This document shows positions 54,464-62,020 of a stretch of 64,000 nucleotides of DNA, in pieces. The stretch is from Excoecaria cochinchinensis (Eukaryota; Streptophyta; Magnoliopsida; Malpighiales; Euphorbiaceae). How positions within the stretch are numbered: position 1 is the first letter of the stretch; each line of letters begins with the position of its first letter. A program made the translations under genes and the position numbers. Under the pieces are notes generated by a model. That model saw nothing but the letters and a program-made list of their open reading frames with translations, was not told where the DNA came from and did not search any database. The DNA lies in assembly GCA_947683425.1 (NCBI GenBank), contig CANTUQ010000031.1, positions 6,893,001 to 6,957,000 of the forward strand, in the 5' to 3' direction.

Positions 54464-55025
54464 ATATCTCTTTCAAATATTCAACATAAGGTACCAACCG
54501 CTCTTCTTTTACAGCCCACTTGCCTCGGATCTGGTTAATCACCAAGGATGAGTCACCAAAGACTTCTACGTTCTTTGCCCCCAAAGCAGCTAAAGCTTCT
54601 AACTCGAAAGTGCATGCTTCATAGTCGGCTTCATTGTTGGTTGCTTTGTACCTCAACTTCTTGGTAAGGGAGTTTCTCATTATCTGGGGTTGTCAAAATA
54701 ATTCCAACTCCAGCCCCCTTGTTATTCACTGCCCCGTCGAAGTGTAACTGACATCCCTGGATAGAAATCGCGACTATGCTCTCATCAGGAAAGGTGAACT
54801 CGGGGGTATCTCCTTGAGTAGGATGCTCAGCAAGAAATTCGGCTACGGCTTGCCTTTAATAGTTTTGCGAGTGATGTATTCAACATCAAACTCCTGTAGC
54901 AAAAGCAGCCATCTCCCCATCTTACCAAGCAAGGACGGCGCTTCTTGCAAATATCTCAACGGATTCTGCTTGGCCACTGCCTGAACTTTGTATGAATGGA
55001 AATAATGCCTCAGCTTCTTTGATGC
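54464..55025 (-). pseudogene. pol: Tat-4 extra (archaeal-type) RNase H
   Basis: A 73-codon frame at 54459-54680 holds NNEADYEA, LEVFGDSSLVINQIRG-type sequence (here VEVFGDSSLVINQIRGKW) and YVEYLKEIL. The start of the domain, HFDGAVNNKGAGVG, lies in another frame near 54730-54760. A second RNase H between the usual one and integrase is a hallmark of the Tat lineage. The 3' side is cut by the solo LTR, and the domain resumes at about 52362. Confidence 0.82.
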
Positions 55026-56190
55026 CTAAATCACTGCGAGGCAGATCTTCTCTACCTCAGCATATTTTATCTCATAAGCCAGGAACTTCTTGCTGAGGTA
55101 ATAAACTGCGAATTCCACTTTAAATTCATCCTCCTGAGCCATCATGGTACCCACAGAACTGCCTGCCACTGCCAGATACAAGATAAGCGATTTGACTAGT
55201 TGCGGGGGCCTTAACACTGGCGAATTCAACAGATATTCCCTGATGTTATCAAAGGCTTTATGGCAGTCTTTATTCCAGACCACAGGCTGATTCTTTCTGA
55301 GCAGCTTAAAAACGGGCTTGCATATCGAAGTGAGCTTGGCAATGAATCGGCTGACGTACTGCAGCTTGCCCAGGAAGCTCCTTACATCCTTCTCCTTTTG
55401 TGGCACGGGCATCTCTCTGATGGCCTTTACCTTGTCCGGGTCAATTTCTATTCCCCTCTAGCTGACGATATGTCTTAACAGTTTCCCTGAGGTTACTCCG
55501 AAGATACACTTCTTGGGGTTAAGTCACAGATTGTATTTATCAATCCTGGTGAAGAACTTCTCTAGAGCTTCAAAATGGTCCTCTCGGGTGGCTGACTTGA
55601 CCATCATGTCATCGACATACACCTCCACCTCCTTGTGGATCAGGTCGCTTAGGATCTTGGTCGCCAATCTCTGGTATGTGGCCCCTGCATTTTTCAGGCC
55701 AAAAGGCATAACTCGGTAGGCGTAGGTCCCCCACTCTGTGATGAAAGCGGTCTTAACCCGGTCAGCTATCTTGTTTAGTATCTAGTTGTAGCCCACATAA
55801 CCATCCCCAAAGCTGCACTTCAACCAGGAACTCGGCCTCAATCTGCTGCCGAATTTCCTCCTTGACCTTGTCTGCCCATTCTGGCCTGAGCCCTCTCAAC
55901 TTCTGCTTTATAGGCTTATGGTCTGGATAAGTCGGGATAGCATGTTCTGCTACATCTCGATCGATCCCTGGCATGTCTTCATAGGTCCAGGCAAAGACTT
56001 TTTCATATTTTCTTATTATTCTCTCAAATTTTTCTCTCTCATCAGGAGTTATATTTGATGCTATTAGAATTTCCTTCGGATTTTCCGAGGTTCCAAGATT
56101 AAAAGGCATTGTATCAGTGGAGTCAATATCAAAAATTGATGGAATATGATCATGTTCATGCATGTTGAAATTATGGGAAACATCGCACAA
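55026..56190 (-). pseudogene. pol: Tat-4 reverse transcriptase and RNase H, with an internal RT deletion
   Basis: The frame at 55762-56190 carries the linker and RT start (FAWTYEDMPGIDRDVAEH, LRPEWADKVKEEI) and then leaves the alignment. After a frame change, 55524-55709 has MPFGLKNAGATYQRLATKIL and catalytic YVDDMMVKS. 55026-55412 has EKDVRSFLGKLQYVSRFIAKL and RNase H motifs (LYLAVAGSSVGTMM, YLSKKFLAYEIKYAEVEK). Between EAEF and the GYVGYN remnant about 50-60 residues of the RT fingers and palm, including the motif A region, are missing. YVDDM identifies the Tat lineage. The deletion alone would abolish polymerase activity. Confidence 0.85.
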
Positions 56191-56250
56191 GTAAGAGAAA
56201 TCATTTGCCTTGTTAATAATATCATAATTGTCATTTACATCATAAAAAAG

Positions 56251-56871
56251 TTATGGAATAAAAAGACAATCTAAGCTAGAGTCTTCTTTTGCCTCCCTAG
56301 AGGTTGATGCTGCTGCAGCTTGCTCATTGACTTCTTGATTCAGCAGAGGCCCTTCAGGCATGTCTGAGGAAATCTTTAAATCCCCAATTTTCAGTTCTGG
56401 CTCCACCATTTTTTCCTTCCTTTTTAGCCTGGCAGCTAACATCTTCTCGGTGACAACCTCGTTGGGCTCATCTCTGTCCCAAGCAATGCACTGAGTCATG
56501 ACCTCTTCATCCCAGAAGCTCTCAGCGGTCTTGATAACCCCGACATCCCAGTCAAATACATTGTTGAAGATCTAAAATCCGGGGACAATCCTCCCATTCA
56601 CCCACTGCGGCTCGTCTTCACCAGTATAAGCGCATACTGAGGATGCTGGTACAAAGCTTTCTGAAATGTGAGGGATCTTATCTGCCGTCTTCTTCTTGCC
56701 AAAACCTCCTCTGTACCCCAGACCCTTCCGGTTCTTCTGACCTTGAGTGGTGATCGCAGTCTGCAGCCCCTGAGAGTTTCTACCCAAACCAGCCCCAGGG
56801 AGATAGTGCATCTTTTTCATCATGTTAACCACTGCTGGGTTATCCGCTAGTCCGTGCTCCTCTCCTATCAT
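56251..56871 (-). pseudogene. Tat-4 polyprotein segment with G-patch-like domain
   Basis: Frames 56572-56871 and 56251-56499 are in register. The first has MMKKMHYLPGAGLGRNSQG...KGLGY, matching the G-patch pattern (hhxxxGaxxGxGLGxxxxG), a nucleic-acid-binding module that some plant Tat elements, and betaretroviruses, carry next to protease. The second is an acidic, Lys-rich linker leading to RT. A stop separates the two. Confidence 0.7.
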
Positions 56872-56981
56872 CGATTAGCAATTTCAAGAGCCGACACCTG
56901 ATTCTCCCTGGCTGCCTTAATAGTTACCACCTCCCCTTTTTGTGGGAACTTTATCATCTGATGCAGCGTGGATGGTACTCC

Positions 56982-57587
56982 TCATAGTCTGTGAAACCAA
57001 GGCCTCCCGAGCAGGGCTGAGAAATTAGCTGGAATGGGCAGAACCACAAACTCTACTTCTGCCTCAATGGGTCCTGTCTTGACCAGGGTCTTGAATGTTC
57101 CCGAGGCTTGTCTTCTTGAATTATCATATGCTATAATCGTCAAATCTGATTCACTGAGCATATCCTCACTCAACCCAAAAGCCTGAAGAGTTACCAGAGG
57201 GCAAACATTGATAGAAGATCCATCATCTACCATAACGCCAGTGGTGTGCTTGCCGTTAATCTGTGCTTTGATATACAGGGGTCGGTTATGATCGTGGCCT
57301 TCGACTGGCAGGTCGGCATCGGAAAAAACCAATCTATCCTCCGATCCTCCTTTAGCTAAACCCAAGAGCTCTGATGGGAAAATCGTGGTGGTCAAGGCCT
57401 CTACCACTTTCTGCCTGTGAGAAGGGGACTGTCTTAAGAGATCCCAGATGGATATTTGAGCCACGGTCTTTTTCAACTGCTTAACAATCTGGTTCTCCTC
57501 CGGCTCCTTTTTCGTCGGTGGCTGCGCTGGTTCTGGCACCCTTATAATCTCAGGGTCCACTCTCCCACTTCTTATCATAGCCCCCAC
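56982..57587 (-). pseudogene. pol: Tat-4 aspartic protease
   Basis: 201 codons: IRSGRVDPEI, LLRQSPSHRQKVVEAL, LAKGGSEDRLVFSDADLPVEGHDHNRPLYI, the active site VMVDDGSSINVCPL, IIAYDNSRRQASGTF, and flap/end LLGRPWFHRL. All expected protease blocks are present. It shares frame with the Gag C-terminal piece (57828-58295) apart from a stop near 57830. It cleaves the Gag-Pol polyprotein in functional relatives. The Tat-1 protease at 1085-1358 aligns with it. Confidence 0.85.
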
Positions 57588-57827
57588 CTCTTCTTCATCC
57601 TCATCAGATCTCCACAGATCTGAGTTCGTCTCTCCTTCCTCTTCGGCCTCTTCACCGCTCTCACTGCTTGACTAGCAATCAATGGTTGCTACAACTGCTC
57701 TATCTTCTCTATCCCCAGAATAAATAATAGCAATACTCTTGCTCCCATATAAGTCCTGCAGTACGTACCACTCTAGCAAGCTGGATCCGATCATAAAAAC
57801 TGGTGGCGGTACGGCATTGTAACCCGG

Positions 57828-59158
57828 CTACTTCTTGGATTCCCTCTTCTCAGGGTCGAAAATCTGCTTGTCATCAATCAGATCTTGAATAGAGTGTCTC
57901 AGCGCCCTACAATTGTCTGTTAGATGGCCTATGTGCTGATAAAATACACAGTATTCATTGTCCTTGTGACCTGGCATCCCTTGCGTTTTTGCTGGCCTAG
58001 GAGCCAAAGGTCGCAACTTTCCTTCCTTCATCAAGCGCCTCAAAACCCAAGATAAGGGTTTCCCTAAGTTCGAAAAATTCCTCGGGGTAGTTGCTTCAGT
58101 AGCAGACACCTCAACCGTTCTTCTGGTGCTACCACTGGGACCAGTTGGCCTACTGGTTCCTTGACCAGTATTAGCCCTTTTTGCAAAACTATCATCGCTA
58201 GCTTTTCGGGTCAAGAATTCTCCCTCTACCTCAATGGCTATGTCTTTTAGAGATTCCCAATCCTTCAGCCCTTTCATCTTCAGAACATCCTTCAAATACG
58301 GGCTTGCATTCTTGATAAATAGACGGATCTGGTCTTGGGTGTCGGGCTTTCTTCACATTTCCATTACCCTGTTCCGCCAGAGGGTGAGATAGTCGTGAAA
58401 AGATTCCCCGGCCTTCTGCTGGAGCAATTCAAGGTCCTTAAGAGTCACCTCCACCTGGTGTTGCAATTATATTGCCTGAAGAACTCCTCCGTGAGTAGAT
58501 CCCAATCTTCCTTAGTTCGACGATCGAGGCTATGATACCAGTCGATAGCAGGGCCAGTCAGACTCAAACAAAAGTATTCCACTTTCTGCCTCTTAGACAA
58601 AGTGGTCCCTTTCATGACCAGAGAGTACTGCTTCACATGGGCAGTCGAGTCAGAGGTACCGTCAAATTTTAGCACATAAGGCATCTTGAAATTGTAAGGA
58701 ATCGGGTCTTCTCCCTCCAGCTCTTTGTCCTCCGGGTTCATCCCCTGACCTCTACTCAGCATACGAACCATGGCTTCAAACCTCTCTTCCATCTTCTTCA
58801 GAATGAACTCATCAGTTTGGGGTGCCTTCCCTCTCTCAGATACAGAACTCATTTTGTCATCTTCGTCATCCCTGTCATCATCTATCCTCAGCACTAGTCT
58901 TCTTCTCTGACCTCCCGAAGCCACTGACCTTAGCTCTATTGGTGGTGGCCAAATAGGCTCTTCTTGCCTCTCAGCTCTTTCCTCTTCTCGCTCATATTGT
59001 CTTACGGGAGGAGGAGGTGGTGGATTCTGCAGAGCATTCTGTTGTGCCAAAGCAGTTAGCATGTTCATCATTCTGCCCTCAAACTCTTCAAACCGTCAAC
59101 CCACTTCTTCTGCAATCATGGCCCTGGTGGCATCATTTCCCCTAGGTGAGTTTGCCAT
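57828..59158 (-). pseudogene. gag: Tat-4 Gag
   Basis: The start is taken at 59158 (MANSPRGND), as the frame downstream (MMNMLTALAQQNAL, 58445-59071) is continuous with it except for a TGA at 59096-59098. Pro-rich and acidic N-terminal segments lead to the Gag domain: YVLKFDGTSDSTAHVKQYSLVM, KVEYFCLSLTGPAIDWYHSL, WDLLTEEFFRQYN. A frameshift near 58450 and a TGA near 58355 precede the C-terminal frame (57828-58295) with LKDIAIEVEGEF and a zinc-knuckle-like YCVFYQHIGHLTDNC, then ALRHSIQDLI. It would form the particle. The frameshift separates the structural domain from the nucleic-acid-binding end. Confidence 0.85.
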
Positions 59159-59478
59159 CTCAGATACGGTACAACTGACTTCTGGTAAGATCTCTGGAAG
59201 GCCTTCTCTATCTGGCAGTTCAGATGCAGGAACTCGGATCAACTGTCTGGTAGGCGATCTAGTCCACCTGGGCAGATCTATGATGGCTGCAGGGACAAGG
59301 CGTTAGATGTGATGCATGGAATGCAGATGCAATGCGTGGTCGTGATATGCAACACCCACAAAACACAAGCAAGCAGGTAGGTCCTTCCACCCTTATTTCT
59401 CCCACACACGTGGTCGTACGGTCTCTTTCCTAGGCGGGATTAGCCCAAGGGTCAGCGGGGGACCCAGTGGATGCGCAT
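59159..59478. other. Tat-4 5' leader, no gene seen
   Basis: On the minus strand a frame continues above the chosen start (AAIIDLPRWTRSPTR, LPEILPEVSC), so Gag might begin further upstream. No primer site was recognised before the Tekay insertion. CGCAT at 59474-59478 is the expected target site. Confidence 0.55.
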
Positions 59479-61913
59479 TGTAACACCCCAAAACCACCCC
59501 AGTAGTTTGAGCCTGGCTGTGTCTGTATGTGTATGTTTATGTGTCGCTTGTGTGTGTATTAAATTGGTTTATTTATTGTATATGTGTGTATATTAGTTGG
59601 GAAGAGGAATTAGACTAGAGTATATGGGAATGTATAGAAGTAAATGTATGAATAGGAGTTAGCTTAGTGTGTATAGGCAAGTATGGGAGTAGGATGTGTA
59701 GATGGCATGTGGCATAAGGAGAGTGTGACATGTGGCAAAGAGGATAAGTGGGCATTTAATGAAGTTTGGTGAAGAGTGAGAAATCAGCTTTTCCTCTCAA
59801 TTTTCCCGTTCTTCTTCCTCCTTTACGCCACCCTCTTCCATTTCTTTTTCTTCTTTCTTTGTTCTTCTCTTTTCTTGATCGATCTTGCTCCCTCTCCTTT
59901 CCTTTGAGTGATTAAAGTTGGTTGGCTTGTTGATCTTGAAGTTTCTAGGTGAGTTGGGGTTTTAGATTTTCTTCTTCTTCCTCTTCTCTAGGTTTTAGTT
60001 ATATGTATTTTGTTTATGGGTTGTTTTGGAATTGATCTTGATTGCTATGGGTTTGTGGTTCAGAAGAGGCTCCTAGACCTGATAAAGGAAAAGGAATCGC
60101 AAGCGGAAGCGGAGCTCGCGATTAGGAGCTAAGGAGAGAAGGTTTGGGAATTTTGTCTTTGTACACATATTTGTAGTTTGAATTGAATATTTGTGTTATT
60201 GCTTAGATTAGAATTATAAGTTGTGTATATATGATTGAATTTGAATTAGACATGATATGAGATGCTAGAGAATGAGTATTGTTATAGGATTTGCGAGAAA
60301 GTATGTGAATAGATGTAATTGGTATTAAGTGTGCTGTTTTGGGATTTCTTGCAATTAGACATATAATGGATTTGATTTAATTGAGATAAATGGTGATAAA
60401 GCTGGGTTTTTAAATATGTTATGAGTTGTGGATGCTTGTGTTGCTGAATTTTGAGGTTTGGAATCAATTTTGGAAGTTTAGAAGTGAATTTTGTGTGAAT
60501 TCTGCAGTATTTGGGCGTAAGAGCTGGAAAACCCGTGTCTGTCGCGATCGCGACACTGTCGCGAGCGCGATAGAGCGCGGAGGTTTCGGCCCTCGCGCCG
60601 GCGCGAGAAGTGTCGCGCCAAAGAACTCGAGGGAGCTCTCTGTCGCGAGCGCGACAATGGTCGCGAGCGCGACAGAGTGCTCGAGCTCCGAGCTTGTGCG
60701 AGGTTCTCTTCTGTCGCGAGCGCGACAAGCTTCGCGAGCGCGACAGAAGAGAAATCCCTACGTCCTCTCGCGACCACGAGATCTCTCGCGATCGCGAGAC
60801 GAGGCGGGGAAGTGTAGCTTGGCTTCTGTCGCGAGCGCGACAGTCGTCGCGAGCGCGACAGTCGTCGCGAGCGCGACAGTCGTCGCGAGCGCGACAGTCG
60901 TCGCGAGCGCGACAGACGTGACTTCCAAATTGGATTTCTTCTCCGTTTTGCTTAAAGACTTAGTTTCTTTTGCATGTGCTCTGTAATGTAAAGCCTTGAA
61001 TATCTAATTAAATGAATAATGTGTATGTTAATTTGACAAGATTTGGTATAACCTGCTAATGTCGAATAAGTGGATAGTTAGGCATGCCTAATAGAGTTAT
61101 GTGCCGCTGCAGCTATATGTACGACTTGGACCCTGATCAGGTCCCACGAATGGATCCTCGTGATCCCTCTGTCTGAATCTTTCTTAAGATTCCACGTAAA
61201 AACGATTTGAAAACAAAATAAAAAGAATGATTTGATGCCTTCGGGTATCTATATGTATATGTGACGATACCGATACTCTCAAGTATCTATATGTACTCGT
61301 TATCCACTCATTGTGATTAAGCAGGTGTCATTGTATTTTGTATAAGAACCTTTGGATGAGAATGCTAATATCTGAAGTAACTATGTATGATTATTATGCT
61401 CATAATTGTATTGTTTTCATGCGTTCTCTGTTACCGTCACTGTGAGTGACGGTCATGCATTGTGTGTTTCCCCACTAAGCGATTTCGCTTAGCACGGGTG
61501 TTTATTCGTGCAGGTGTGGAAGGTTTTCGATTGCCTCGGGTTGGGCGTGTCGCATCGGGAAGGCCAACGCAATTAGAGTCCTGAAGTTTATAGTATAGGC
61601 TTTCCTCTATTTTGTAATAGATGTAATGTTTTGTTGGCCCTTTTGAACAGTATGTATTGGGCTTTTGTAAACTGTTTCTTTTTTGTAATCTGATGTAATA
61701 TGTAAGGACCATCTTTTGGTATATTAATAAAGTGTACATTTTGTTCAAAATCATTCTTCTCTGTATTGAAGTTTTTAATTATTTCCGATATGTCGCTCTA
61801 TATATGTAATGTTTGCATGTTTGTACTAGTGGGGTGTGACACTCCTATCTATCCAGGGAGGCCTCTCCTCCAATCTGTATGGAAGTCTCCTTGTTATAGG
61901 TTGGGGTGTGACA
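59479..61913 (+). repeat. Tekay 5' LTR (2435 bp)
   Basis: TGTAACACCCC to GGGGTGTGACA. A dyad cluster lies at 60539-60919. The CCCCACTAAGC...GCTTAGCACGGG motif and GTGTTTATTCGTGCAGG lie at 61470-61514, and AATAAAGTG near 61728 is a likely polyadenylation signal. No clear TATA box was seen upstream of the CT-rich leader (59790-59920). Confidence 0.9.
60539..60919 (+). repeat. GTCGCG-AG-CGCGAC dyad cluster with 18-bp tandem array
   Basis: At least eight dyads: the perfect palindrome GTCGCGATCGCGAC near 60541, several GTCGCGAGCGCGAC copies (60651, 60712), then five copies at exactly 18-bp spacing from 60828 to 60913. Arms GTCGCG / CGCGAC are perfect with a two-base centre. Between them lie CTCGCGATCGCGAG-like variants and GGCCCTCGCGCCGGCGCGAG. 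Frames of 99-186 codons cross it on both strands and are artefacts of the repeat. Confidence 0.95.
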
Positions 61914-61918
61914 TTAGG

Positions 61919-61930
61919 TGGTATCAGAGC
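61919..61930 (+). other. Primer binding site (tRNA-Met type) of Tekay
   Basis: TGGTATCAGAGC, 5 bases after the LTR end. Confidence 0.93.
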
Positions 61931-62020
61931 TTTTGGTTTAGATGTTACTGGGTTTCAGTATGTTAGTTAGTTGTTGGAGTTGTGTTGGCCTGATGCGCAC
62001 TGCGTTTATGTTTTGTAGTT

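Larger units (their letters stand above)
47069..59478 (-). mobile_element. Tat-4: Tat/Ogre-like element, 3' LTR to gag
   Basis: From 3' to 5': LTR (47069-49172), PPT (49173-49191), tandem-repeat 3' UTR, a deleted ORF-B remnant (to 50540), integrase (50923-52362), [solo LTR 52368-54463], extra RNase H, RNase H, RT (54464-56190), G-patch region (56572-56871), protease (56982-57587), gag (57828-59158), leader to 59478 where Tekay interrupts. ORF-A is absent: a deletion joins the ORF-B intron to the tandem repeats near 50040. The 5' LTR should lie beyond the Tekay element. Confidence 0.88.

Noticed and set aside
60282..60986. Several Arg/Ser-rich ORFs of 99-186 codons on both strands
   Set aside because: They are the GTCGCG dyad array read in different frames. 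No independent coding signal.
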